This document shows positions 42,850 through 56,000 of a DNA stretch of 64,000 nucleotides, in pieces (position 1 is the stretch's first letter; every line of letters begins with the position of its first letter). The notes beneath the pieces were generated by a model. It saw only the letters and a program-made list of their open reading frames with translations, was not told the DNA's origin and did no database searches. The position numbers and the translations under genes were made by a program. Source of the DNA: Larus michahellis (lineage: Eukaryota; Chordata; Aves; Charadriiformes; Laridae); the NCBI RefSeq assembly GCF_964199755.1, contig NC_133917.1, positions 4,903,967-4,967,966 of the forward strand, given 5' to 3'.

Positions 42850-45800
42850 ATGGGGCCGCTGCTGCCCCTCGCCGGGTGCCTGCTGGCCCTGCTGGCCGCG
42901 CCCGCCGTCCGCGCCCTCGAAGGTGAGTCCGGGGGCGGCGGCGCCGGTCCCCCCGCGGGGCGCGGCGCGGTGCGGTGCGGGGCGGGCGGCGGGGGCAGGG
43001 GGCAGAGCCGCAGCTGCGCGGCCCCGTGGCCGCTGTCGGGGGCGCGGAGCCGGGAGCGGCCGGGCTCCGGCGGGGCTGCAGCGCTCGGCCGGGCCGGGGA
43101 GGGGGCGGGGGGCGCCGCCGTGACAAAGCAGAGTGGGCGCAGCCCGGCCCCGCCGGGGCGGGGGGCAACGGGAGCGGGCGGCGCGTCCTTCCCCGCGCTC
43201 GCCGCCGCCGCAATGGCAGGATTTGTGTGTGTCTCCCCCCCCCCGCCGCAGCCGCGGGTGGCCGCTCGCTCCCTCTCCCCGTTTTCTCTCTCTCTGCCAG
43301 TTTCTGGTGACTTTCAGCACCCCCACCCCCCCTCCCCACCATCCCATTTTCCCCTGGAATCCAAAGTTGTCCCCGCAGCCAGGCAGGAAAGTTGGAGCTT
43401 AGCGCCGCTGCGGGAGCCGGGGGTTCCGGGGCCCGGGGTTCCCTGGGGGTCGGGGGTCCCCGGGGCCGGGGTCCCCCAACTCCCCGGGGCCGTCCGTGAC
43501 AGCCCGGCCTGGCCCCGCGCCCCTGCTCTTGCACAATCGGGGCTGCTTCTCCCGGGGCCGCGGCAGCCCCGCTGCGGAGTTTGGCCGTGGCCTGTCTGGT
43601 GGCACTGGGAAAATGTTTACCCAGTGATGGGGCTGTCTGTCCGTCTGTCTGTTCAGCCTCCCCTGCCAGCCGCTTTTTTCCAAGCTGCGCACGTCTCGTT
43701 CCCTGCTATTATTGATCTATTCAGTAAATACTTTAGCGAGCTCGTCAGCTCAATGGCCGGGTTTTTGAATGTACAAGGGGCTGCTCTTGGCAGCCGGAGA
43801 GCGTTTGGGACCTGGCAGATGAACGAGCCGGGAACCGGCGGCGGCGAAGTTCCTTGCAACGCCTGAATGCGTGGGTCAGGAGGCTGTTTTTCCCTTTAAA
43901 AGCAGGGAGATGGGGGTTCTGAGTTGGCTTTCTCTGCTTTCCTCTTATGGGTTTCCTCTGTCCAGATGGGAACGGCCTGGCGAAGGCGGGAGACTGGAGC
44001 AATTGGTGGGTTTTTTGGGAAGGTTTTTCCATCCCCTCTTCTCCCACCATGGAGTGAACTGGGCGAAGCCACTGGCATTTGGTGTCGTGGCAGTGCCCAG
44101 CCCATCACCAGATCGCAGGGATGGAGGAGGAGGAGGTTGGGGCAAACGTCAGATCCCTGCCCCAGATCAGTGTCTGGGGCTGCAGGAGGCTGGAGCCTGC
44201 GGTTTCCATCCCTCTAGCCCCTCCTTGTCCCGCTGGAGCTCTGGGCGCTTAATTAGGGTCCCTTGAAGGGAGGTGGCAGGAACAGAGAAGCTCATAGCAC
44301 CCCGCAGCTGCCCCTGCTCAGCTGACACCTGCGTGGTCATTAGCGCAGGGCTGATTGACCTGCTGGCACCACTGGTGGTGCAGGTGATGGTGAACGGCTG
44401 AGCCCGACGGGGTCACCGGCCCCCACCCTGCTCCCAGGGACCCTAGGTCTCGGAGGCGTCATCCCCCTCGGTGGTGGCTGGGAGCAGCCGGTGGATCCAG
44501 AAGTTGGTGGGGGTGGGAGGGACAGGCATCACTCATTGCATAAGCTGCGTTGCCTTTGGAAACAGGGCTGCAGAAGGATGATGTGCTGGAGGGAAGTTCG
44601 TTCATCCTCTTCTCCGCCCCGGCCGCCAGAGTGGGGCAAAACCCAGCACAGAGACACCCCCTCCTTACAGCGGCACCATCCCCTCCGGAGGGGCTCACTG
44701 GGGGTGGTGCTGGGGGTGAGGTGCTGTGCCAGCCCTCAGGAGCCTTGGGCAGCCCAGCAGGGCGAGGGGTCCTCCCGAGAGCTGGGGAAGGAGCTGTGCA
44801 AGTCTGTGGGCGGGGGGATGCAGAGGGGGCTCGCAAAGCCCCCCCGCCCTGGCAGGGCTGGCTGGGAAGCAGAAGGTGACACCTCGGTGGCACCTGAGCT
44901 GGTTCCCTGGTCCCAGCAGTCCTGGCTGGGCTCCGGTGTTCCTGGCTGCTGGTGACCACTGCGGGCAGGGGGGAGCTCGGTGTGATGGGGCTCTGGGGGA
45001 GCTGTGGGGTGCAGGGTCCCCAAGTGCGGTGCAGAGACCCAACTCCCCCACACCCACTGCCTCGGTTTGCACCCCCAAACTGCTGCCTTGGTTTGCAGCC
45101 CTGGAAGCTGTTCATTTATTCCTGGCTTTGGGGGCAGGGGAAGGGGGAGGCAAAGTCCGGCTGGTAGGGCAGCGGGATGGGGGGAAGCTCTTCCCGGGGG
45201 GCAAAGGGCGCTGGCACATGCTCCCATCTGCCGGGTGGCAGGGAGCTTCCTCGGGTCCCGCTGCCTCGGCGGGCAGAGCTGGGCAGCCGTCGGGAGAGGG
45301 GCGAGGGCAGGCAGGAGTCGCCCCACTTCTGCTTTGGAAATAGCTGTGGTTAAGGGTGGCTGCGGTGTTTTGGTGCAGCGCTTCCCTCTCACTGCCTTGG
45401 TGGTCCCGTGTGTCCCGTGTGCGTGAGGGGAGTGCATGTGCCCGTGCCGCTTCCCTGGGCGTGCGTGGACATGCCCGGAGCCAGGCTGGGTTCAGCAGAG
45501 GTGAAGAGAGGAGTGTTTGGGGGGGAGATGGCGGTCAGGGACTGCTGCAGGGACTGGGACTGCCTGCGGGGACTGGCGAGCAGCTCCTCCGTGCAGTGGT
45601 GGGGATGGGAGGGTGCCCAGCATCCCCGGCAGAACTTGGGGTTCCCGGGAGTCCCATGGGGCTCTGCCCCTGTGCGGGAGCTGCTGCGCTGTGGGATGGC
45701 AGTGTGCCCTGGTGCTGCTGCAGCGTCTGGGGGAGAGGACTGGGCTCTGGACCCTGTCCCACACGGTCCCGGTCCGGTGACGTGCATTGACGTTGAGAGG

Positions 45801-48800
45801 ATGGGGCAGCAGTGGAGCATCCCTGGCAAAGCCTGGCAGCGCCGCCCGTTTTGGGGTGAAACCGAAGCGTTGCCTTCTCGGTGCTTCCAAAGCTGTTCTG
45901 AGGTGCTGTGGGTGGTGCGGAGGTGGCAGCAGCTGCGATGTCCCCTCGTCTTTGGTGTCTCAGCCCCACCACTCGCCCCTCATCTTCTCTCTGTGCCATT
46001 TCTATGTGCTCGGCAGCAGCCCATGAGCCAGGAAGGAGCGGGGGCTGCTCGCACCCTCCAGCTGCCGATGCTTTTCCCTGGTGTCAAGCACCAGTTGGGC
46101 TGATGGGGAGCAAAACTGCCCCAGTTGCCCCTGTTCCTCAGCCTTGGTGTTTGTTGGTTCCTCTTGGCCATCAGCCCGTCCCGGGTCCATGGCTGGCTCC
46201 CGGCGGGGCAGGGCTTGTTGCCCGCCTGGTACGCTGGCCAGCGTGGGCTCCGCTCTGCTGCACGTGGCGTCCCCATCTCCTTGCAGAAACAGCAGGATCG
46301 GAGCAGAAAAGCAGAGGCAAGTTAAGGGAAAAGCTGCGAAACCAGCTGCTACGTGGGGTCCTCGAGTACGCCCCAGGGGGGACATAAGCAGCTTGGAGGC
46401 GTGAGGGTTGGCCCCCAAAACTGTCCTCCTGCTCACTGGGATGAGGATGTTTGGGAAAAGAGCACGGGCAGGGTGATCTCAGCCCCTCTCCTTCCCCCTC
46501 CGGGAGGGCGTGGGGGGACCCATCTGCCGCTCAAGGGCTGTGGTCGCGTCCCGGTTATCTCCCGGTGTTTGCTGCGTTGTGGGCTGAGACTGGGGGGCTG
46601 TGATTGAGGATGGGGCAGGGCGAGGAGCCCTTCGGGCACAAACCGGGAGCATCATTACTGTTCATAGAGGTGACCGTGGTGGCCGGGTAGGGATGTTGGG
46701 CACGCGGGGGTCTGTGGCACCGTGCTGACGTGCACTGTGGGCCAGCGGGTTGTTGCACGGCTTGTTCCTGTGCAGTGTCGGCACGAGCAGCCGGCGATGG
46801 AGAGGAGGGAGCTGCTCTCGCCGTGAGGTGGATCCTGCCGGCGAGGCCTCGCCAGCATCTTGTGAGTGCTGGGGAAGCTCTGCGGGGAGCCACTGCTCCA
46901 CACACCTTCCCTGGGACAGGTGCCTGCAGCTGGGGGTTTTGCTGCCTTCGATGCCCCGGGAGGCAGGAGGAGGTGAGCTCACCTCTGCGACCACGCACAG
47001 CGCTCTGGGATTCTGGGGTGACCTCCTGAGCCCACGCTCCCCATGGATCAGGATCTCATCAGGGGCTGTGCCGACGTTGCGCCCCGAGGAGCGGCTCCGA
47101 AGCAGCAAGGGGGGCAGTGCCCCTGTGAGTGCCCTTTGCCCTGGGGAGGGGGTGCATGGGGGGGGCTTCCCGAAACCATGGGACAGCCCGGGGTGCTGCG
47201 GTCAGGGCTGGGTCCTTGGGAGCCATCGAGAGCCCGGGGGGCACACGACAGGCTGTGCTGTGGTCCTGCTGAGTCGGCACGATTAGCACGGTGGTAACCG
47301 GCAGGCGAGACGGCGGCTTCGTCATGGGACGGGAGGTTCCTCTTCCAGGCGTTGAAATGACTTTGGCTTCCAGACCCGTGTCAAGCACCTTCTTTGTGCC
47401 AACCCCGCAAATAAAATCCTTGCCCTGTGCCTCTGAGACCCCCTGGCCGACCCACAGCCCTGCTTGGGGGCTGCGCCTCCCTGAAAGCCACCCGCTGCTC
47501 GTGGTGCCTCAGCTGAGAGCAAAGTCATCCGGCTCCCAGCTCATCCCGAAATGCCCAGGATGAATCCAGTAGTCCCAGGAGTGGGAAATGGACTCCTTAG
47601 AGATGGTGCCGGTTCCTGGTTGCAGCGGCGCGGGGCTGACTCATACGGTGAGCGATGGATGCGTCTGCCCGTTTCCTTCCTGTGGTCCCTGCTTTGCCCA
47701 GCAGACAAGACTCTCCTTGTGCTTGGGCTGAATTTTATCTCTGTCACCTCCTGGAGAGCCCCTTTGGCCGCGTTCCCATGGACGTCCTTCTCTGCGCGGG
47801 GACGCTTGGATCCTCAACCACCACCCGCGGGATGGGGTCCCTCCAGCAGCCTGTCCCCGCTCTGCCGCTGCCGTGGGTCCGCTGCTCCCTGGGACCCCGC
47901 CGGCTCCTCTGGGTGCAGCTGCCAGGGGGATGCGTTTCTGTGCCCCGTCAGCGTTGTGGCCGTGCAGAGGGAGCTGCCGAGGCCACTGAGCCCTGTTTTG
48001 TGCAGGAGGGGCACGTGGTGGTGCTGGGCCGAGTGCTGTGTGCGGGGGGTGGCCCCGTCTTGGGGAGTGCGGACGGTGTCTGTGCCCCGCGGGCAGATTG
48101 GTGACCCAGCGGGATGCGGCGTGTGCCGGGGCCTCACTGAGCGCCTGGGGAGGTTTTGGGTCCGGTGCTGGCTCTCCCGACTGGAGTGTCGGCTCCATTC
48201 ACGCTGTAGCAGGCTGCCGAGGGGATGCGTTCTCCTCTCCAGGTTTTGCAAGCCAGTGCAAGACCGGCTCGAGCTATTTACAGGCCGGGTTTTGCTGTTG
48301 ACTTAACTTTTCAGTCACTTCCATTTAATGTACCTTGGCAGGCTGACCTGCCAGGGGCAAGCAGCAGCAAATATTTTCAGTGTTTTCTAATTCGTCTCAA
48401 ACTTCTTGTTTTCTTCACTCTGCCTCTTATTTTAAGAAGGAAAAGTACTGGGTGGGCCGTGAGGACAGTTTTGCTGGATGTTACTCTGTTGTGCGAGGTC
48501 GCTTTCCCCAACGCAGTCCAGCCATTTCTAGAGCTAAATATAAACTCCCCATGTCCTTTCTTAGCCAGGGGAGCGGAGCAGACAAGAGCTGCAATCATGC
48601 AGATGCTTTGCAGGATCAGAGACGGTCCCAGCACGGCTTGAAGCGAAGGGTTTGGGGGGTTGGCAACTGAAGTGTTGGATAATGACCTTGCTGGCAGCTC
48701 GGAGTCTCCAGAGGGACCGTGTCAAGGTGCCACTGAGGGGAGGGTCAGGAACAGCAGCCCCAGCTCCGGGGAGCGTCAGCCTGCAGCGAAGTCACGAGCG

Positions 48801-51800
48801 GGTCTGTAACGTCCAAAACGTGTGGACTGAGGCATCAGTGGGAATTGTGGGTGGCTGGGAGGGAGTCTAATTGGGTTGGAAGTCGCATCTTTAATTGAGT
48901 GGACTAATTAGCCTCTCGCAAGGTACCGTTTCTCCAAATGAGACCGCGGTGAGGATGGACGGGTGTTGGCAGTCGCATCCTGGTGTGGGAGCCGGGGACG
49001 GGCAGGTGACGGGCAGGTGACGGGCAAGGAAACCACGAGTGTGCAGTGGTTCATGTGGTCAGGAACGGGGGCTGCTGGTGTGGGCCGAGGGCAGGAATCG
49101 CTGCTTTTGGACTTGCTGCTGGACTCAGGCCTCCGGTGTGTGTCCCTTGGCCACCAAACTGAGGAGGAGGATTTCAGCTGAGAGGGGATGAAGGCCCTCC
49201 AAGCCATCCTGCTGCTGCTCCTCTGCCTCAGCCTTGCTGGGGGCGGCTGGGTTTTGTTTGCCGTGGGCTGCCAGGCAAATTGTTATTTTAATCTGCTGAG
49301 AGCTTTGAAACGCATCAGTCTCCTCCATTTACTTAATAAGGTGCAGCTCTTTGTTCGCAGGCGCCGCTGCAGCCGCCCGAGCACGGGGACAGCGCAGTCA
49401 CAGGGTCCCGGGTTCGCACGGCAGTGCCTTGAGCTGACGAACGGTCGTGTGTCTCTGCTGCCGGTGGGGTGGGCTGCACCGCGGTGCCCGCACCTCGTGC
49501 CGCTGCATCAGGCTCTTCGAGGCCAAGTCCCTCCTGGTGTCAGCTTTGCCGCACCCCAGGGCAGGGGGCAGAGCCCCTCGATGTCGCGGCGGCACATGCC
49601 GGCACCCCACAGATGTGCCTGGTGATTTTTCTCTCCGTGCTGTGCTCAGAATATGAACACCGTGGCCTAAAGGATTGCACGTGGATGCAAACACTCGTGC
49701 GGCGAGTGTGACGCTGTGGCACCAGGGAGCAGCAGTGCAGGAGTACTGCCCGCCCTGCGCCTCCCTGCTCTGCGGGCCCCAGACTGATGCTGGGGCTGCT
49801 GCTAGTGCCCACCCGCTTCCGTGTGCCGCTGCAGCCGCTCAGAGCACCCTTGTCTGGGGACAAGCACGTCGCCCATGCCCAGCTGCCGCCAGTGCCCCAT
49901 AGCCATGCCCGGCTGGGTTTGGCGCCGGGAGAGCGGCTCCAGCTGGTGCATGACACTCGAGGGCGGCTCTGACCTGGGGCCAGCGGCACCCCGAGCACGT
50001 GGCGCTTGTGGCTTCCCTGTCCTCCCTCGGACGCGTGTCCCGGCTCGGTGCTGGACCCCATCCCTCCGGGCAGCCGGTGTGGGGAGGGGAGCCAGGAGAA
50101 GGCTGTGAAGGGTTTCCTCCCTGCGCTTGGCGCCGCGGGTGTCGTGGAGCCTTTTTATTGTTTGGAAAAGGAAGCACTTGGGTTTAATACTTCCCGCGGC
50201 GGCCGCCTTCCCAGCGGTCTGGGCGGATGCTGTGGGGCACCGGGGGCAAACGCCATGCTGAGGGTTGGGCTGTGCCTGTGCCTCCACCCTGGGGCCGGCC
50301 ACCGCCTTTGCCCCTGAGTGGGGACCCGCGATTCCCTGGTCATTTACGAGGAGGGAAATTTTCTGCCCGGTCCTGAAAACATCAGCTGAAATGTCCATGG
50401 GCTGCTGGCCTCGTCCGCACCGTGGGACACATCCCCTGTCACTCCCAGGGGCTGCTCCTGGCAAGGCCGGTGTCCCCAGGCCGGCTCAGCATCCCTGGGT
50501 TGGTGCCTGCCCCGCTGCCCTGGTTCCCTCCGCAGCCCCCGGCCGCCGGCAGCCCTGCCAGATGGGTTTGCTCAGCGTCTGCTCTCGCGGCCCAGAACGT
50601 GTTTTCCCTGCGGAAGAGCCGATTTGGAGCCCAGCGCTTATTCACCAGCTTGGTCTTCTCCTCCGCAGCTGCTCCGATGCCATCGTCCCTCAAAACCTGC
50701 CCAGCCCCATGGCCTTTCGGCTGCATAAAATCTTAAAGCTTCTTTTTCCGCAACTTACGGAAGGTAAAACCAGGATCCCTGAGCTGCAGGAACTGCCTTG
50801 GAGCATCCGAACGAACCAGGCGAGTGGTTCATTGCTGGCGTAGCTGAGCTGCGCTGGTGGCAATGCCAGAGGGCAGGGTAGTGCCTGGGACACAGCATCA
50901 GAGCAGGCATAACCATACCGGATTCCTCTTTAATCATTTTTACCAGTTATAAACAGATGGGATATTCCATCATGCCAAGGATTTATTTTTTTTTCCCTTT
51001 ACCTCTTAAAACACAGCTGAGCGGGGGTCTGGGAGCAGTGCAATGCTGAGCAAACCTGCCCCGGTCCCTTCATCGCACGGGGATGTGGCGGGGTCCTTCT
51101 GCCTCTACATGGCTGATCCGAACAGTGACAAACGTGGGCACCGTGCGGTGGCCCCGTGGGTGGCTTTAGGGTTCGCTCTGGTGTTGTTGGGTTCCACCCT
51201 GCTTGGATTGGGAGCTCGCTGTCGGGTGGTGGCTGCAGGTCCTGGGCACTGCTGGGCTCTGCAGAGCTCGGGGCACTGTGCGCTGGGTGGATTGGCTTTC
51301 GGGGACTGGGGACAGGAGCAGGTGATGGCCCAAAGCCCTGTGCTGGCAGGGAGCGAGCAGGAGCGGGCGAGGCCAATTTTCTTGGGGAAACGGGTGCTAC
51401 CGTGGGTTGTTTTCTCTTGGGGAGACCTTGAAATAGCAGGAGATGGTGTTGTGTGGTGGGTGGCGCAGTGGCTCCGTGACCTTGTCCTGCCCAGAGCTGG
51501 GAGATGCTCCCCCACAGCACACGCAGGTCCCGAGGGGACCTGGCGGCTGGAGATGGGTCTGGGGCTCCAGGTCCTCGTCCCCCTCGTGCTGCTCTCTGGC
51601 CTCCTGGAGCCCCTGCGTCCCCTGGGGCAGGACGGGGGACCGAGGGGGACACTTCTCCCTGCCTCACTGCGGTGGGACGCCGACGTGCAGCCTGGCTGGG
51701 GCCCACAGGGGTGGCCACCCCAAGGTGGCCAGAGAGTCCCCAGGAGCCGGGTCATCCCTGGCGCAAGGGCCATGTTCACACGGGCAGGTGGACCAGGATC

Positions 51801-53061
51801 CAGAGCAGCTCCCCACGTGGATGCGCTGCTCGGGAATAAAAGTCCCTTTATGCGGGAATAATTAGTGTACTCAGAGCACGCTAATTATTCTGGGATAAAA
51901 GTGACTTTTATTCCGGCAGAGTGTCCTCTCAAAGGGCCCTTTCTGCCGGCTCCTGGGGCACAATAGCTGCTCTGCTCCGTTTCCCCATCTCAGACAAAGT
52001 CCTTATTTGCGAAGCCAGCGAAATTGAGTTGACTAATGAATTAAGGCCAATGGTTTTGGCCTGGCTCCAGCCCTTTGAAAGCCTTGGCGAGCTGATGCCC
52101 ATCCCGGGCGGGAGGAAGCGCGGCACCCTCCTGCCCCAGCCGAGCCCCCGCCGGCTGGGCTGCCGTCGGCCCTGGGCTCTCCGCGGAGCTCTGGCAGTGT
52201 CCTGCCCCTGATTCCGCTGTCCAGATGAAATGCCTATTAATATATAACGTGCAATTGCTTTATTGCACAATGCAGGCAGGTCTCTGGAGGAAGCGTTATC
52301 AGCTTTAGCCACAAGCCATAAATAACTGCCTCCAGTGCAGAGCGCTACATTCTGTTTGGGTTCCCAACTGCCAAGGGTATAAACATCCCACTTCTTATTG
52401 CTAGAATAAATAAAGGGAATAAAACCTTCTGAGCAGGTAGAGGTGGCGGGGGGGGGGGGCTCCGCACCAGCCCCCCAGCTGGGGGGGGGGGGGGAGTCTC
52501 CTGCCCGCTGCCCCCTCCCCATCCCTTGCCTGGGGCAGGGGAAGGGCCAGCCCTGGCGAGGGGCAGCGGGGGGAGCAGGGCATCCCCCCCGGCAGGGATG
52601 GCCGCTGGCCAGGGACGGCTGCAGCCCATCCAACTGCACAGGGAGGACTTAAGCCCCTTTCTCTTGGCTGCAAATGCTTTTTTTTCCCTTTTTTTTTTCT
52701 TCCTTTTTTTTTTTTTTTTCATTTAAATTGCAGATAAGCTGCAAAAAGAGAAAGAAATCAAAAAAGCATGATTCTTCCTTGAAACACCCTCCACTGCGTG
52801 GCTGGAGCCTGCCCCTTCTGCCCCTCCCCACCACGTTTTGTATGATCGAGCTCTTTTTTTTCCTCCCCCCGCCCCCCCCCTCCCCCCAGTTCTGAAAATG
52901 CTCTGGATTTGTTTCATCTGGTTCCATCTCCTGCCATTTTTCAGTTCATTCTTCTGTGTATCTCTCCGTGGGGCTGGAGGCAGGAGGGGGACGAGGGCGA
53001 TCACACCCCAGTGCAGATCCCCCAGCTTCTGAATTTGGTTTAAAATGCAAATCTCCCCTCT

Positions 53062-53098
<37 letters not shown>

Positions 53099-56000
53099 TG
53101 CATTTGATGTGAAGGCGGCGGAGCTGCCGGGGAGTGGGAAGGGAAGGGGCTGGGCGGGGGGAGCGCATTCCTCCCAGCGCGTCCAGATTTCCTGATGCAT
53201 GTTCGCATTTAAATCGTCTCTCCCCCCCCCCCCGGCATCTGTTTGAAGTCAGGTGATGGCGGTGCTGCCGCTGCAAGCCGCCCTTGGGAGCCACGATGTG
53301 ATTTTACTCCCCTTCCCCCTTTCCGCTGGAGACGGATGCTCTCGGGCAGCCTCCATCTTCCCACGTCCTCGCCCCCCGCCATCCGTCGTCCCTCTCCTCC
53401 TTTGTCCGGGCTGGAGGCAGCGATGTGGGTCCTGCAGCCCCGTCCCAGGGTGTGCGGTGTCAGGGGGCTGCAATGGGGACAGACCCTGGTGTGTCACAGG
53501 CTCTGCCGGGGCTTCTCCCTCCTCCCTGGCTTGTGTTGCCGCTCGCTGCCCCGGGCATGGGGACTCCGCTGGGATTGTCCCTGGAGGGGGTCGTGGGGGT
53601 CCTGGCACACCCTGAGGTACCCGCTGCAGGAACCCGGTTGCTCCCAGTCTTCGCCTTGGCGGGGACAGGTGTCCCTTGCTGTGGGGAGTGCCCAGGCGGG
53701 CAATAGGAGGGTGCACAGAGCATGTCCTCCTCTGGGCGCGTTGGCCTCTGGGGACAGCAGGGTCAGTGGCCGGGCTGTCCCTGGGGGGTGATGGGCTCCT
53801 CGAGGGGGGCTGCCTGCCTGGCTGGCAGCTCCAGGGCACAGATCAAACCCATCCCGCACATCCCCCCCATCCCGGCAGCGGGGTCTGACACAGGGGGCGA
53901 CAGCCCTGGGCTGGGGCTGGGGGCATTAGGAGCTTCCATCTGGGTCTGGAGAGTGTCACCCCCATCTCCAGAGGGCCAGAGGTGGGGACAGTAGGGACCA
54001 GGGGAGGCCCCGACACGCTGCAGGACGCACCAGGTCAGTGCCAAAAGCGGTGATGCTGGCTGCCAGCATTTCGCTTCAGTGGGATATTGGTGGTTGTTTC
54101 CAGCTGCCCCCTTTGGCGTCTCTAAAATCCGGGCGAGTCGCAGCGAACCTGCTTCGGACCCTCTGACTGCCCTCATCCGCGGCCGCGCCGTGGTTTTCCA
54201 GCTGGAGCCTTTCCTGAGAATGGCGTTTTCCTGCTGTTCCAACATCTCTGGCAAAGCGGAGGTGGGCTTTTCTTCACAAAATCGTCTCTTTTTTTTTTTT
54301 TTTTTTTTTTTAACAGGTTAATGCCATGTGATTCAGATGCAATAGTCAGACTTAAAAGGAAGGGTGGGGGGGGGAATAAAAATGTATTTTAAAGTCAATA
54401 TTTACTTAGCAATTGGATGGTCCCCTCCCCCCGGCCGCATACCTGCGGCTTCTCCGTCGGGAATGGCCGGCAGCGCACAGCGACGTCATTCATGGGATGG
54501 AGCGTGGATCTGGTTTGAATCTTCCCCTTGGAGGGGGCCGGGTGGAAGAATTGCAAAAATGCATTTGAGCTGTTTAGAGATCTTGTATTTAAACGCAAAA
54601 CAAACAAATAAGCCTTCCTTTCCCCTTCCCCTTGAAAAAAAAGTGACTACAAACTTTAGGTTTTGTTATTTTAAATGTCTCTATCACCCCGTCTCGCTTT
54701 TTGGAGCCTAAGGACCCAGCAAATTTACATTAGTCGCCAGTTTGCAAATTCTGCACCAGCTTCTGTGCTGCTGGACGCTGTGCCTCTGCGGGGTTTTGGG
54801 GCTTCACCATCAGCCTGGTGGCTTCTGTCCCCCCTGGGGGAGCAGGGAAGGGCCGAGGGCATGTGTGCCTCCAAGCCTCATCCGTTCCTGGCGTCTGTGC
54901 CCTGACTGTGGAGAAACCCTGTGAATGGAAGAGTCCTGAAAGCACCAAAGAGGAAAAAAAAAAAATCACATTTTTTTCTGAAATTTGAGGACAAAGGATG
55001 GGCGATACTGGGGAGAAAAATGGAAGTATAAGGTGGCTCTGATTTTTGTGTTTGCTTAATTGGGCAACGAGGACGATCTTCCAGCTCGGTGCTGTGGGAC
55101 TGCATGCCAGCGCTTCGGGGTGGGGTGGGGGGGTCCCGCAGGGGACACGGGCTCGGCTGTGACTGTGGCAAGTGGCCTCAGAGCTGTGGCGTGCTCCGGC
55201 CGAGCGATGTCCTGAGCTGAGTCGACAGGGAGGGACGGTGAAACAAGATGGCTGATGGAACGGGCTCTCCCCCGAGAAAGGCAATTGGACAAAATCAGCC
55301 AAAACAGTAACTGGGAGCAGAGCAGATCATAGCAGCGGCGTCCCCGGCACTTTGGACTGTGTAACACCTTCTTGGTGCGCGCTGCCGCACTCGGGGTGGC
55401 GCTGAGCTCGCCAGGGATTGTTGGGGCGGCAGCTCGGCGGATGCCACCTTTGCTTGCCAGGGCCTTGCTGTCCCCCGCTGGTTTCCCATCCGGCTTTTGC
55501 CCTCCGGCACAGCCAGGCAGGTTTCTGTTTTGCCGGGGGTGTCCGGCCAGGGCTCCATGGACCCTTGGACCCCCCTGACTGCTGCCGTGGCCGAGCCCAC
55601 GTGCCGGGCAGGTTTGCGGAGTCAGTGCCGGGCTGTGTTTGCGCCACACCGGGATGGGGAGAGGGGAGCGAGGAGCTGGGGACGGAGACCTGGGAGGAAT
55701 GTGGAGTGGATTTATTTTTCTCCCTCTCGAGTTTTCTTCCTCTCCCCCCCCAGCCCCGAACATCTGTTTTGCAAATCACACTCATTCCAGTCCGTATTTA
55801 TGGCCAGCGCCGTTTCCTTTTCAATGCAGCGGCCGCGGCGGGGAGGAGGAAAGTTTGGTTTGCTCAGGGAAGGGGATGGTGAATATTTCTGTGGTTTCCT
55901 CCCAGTCGATCTGGGTTTTTGTGCCATACTCATCTGTGCACTGAAGGCAGTTTGGCTTCTGTTCAAGGTGCAGACCTCCTGCTCCCCAGCCTCCCAAAAG

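Noticed and set aside
52679-54312. T-rich tracts as tails of retroposed genes or SINEs
   Set aside because: No gene-derived or SINE-like body, and no target-site duplication, could be seen beside any of the tracts.
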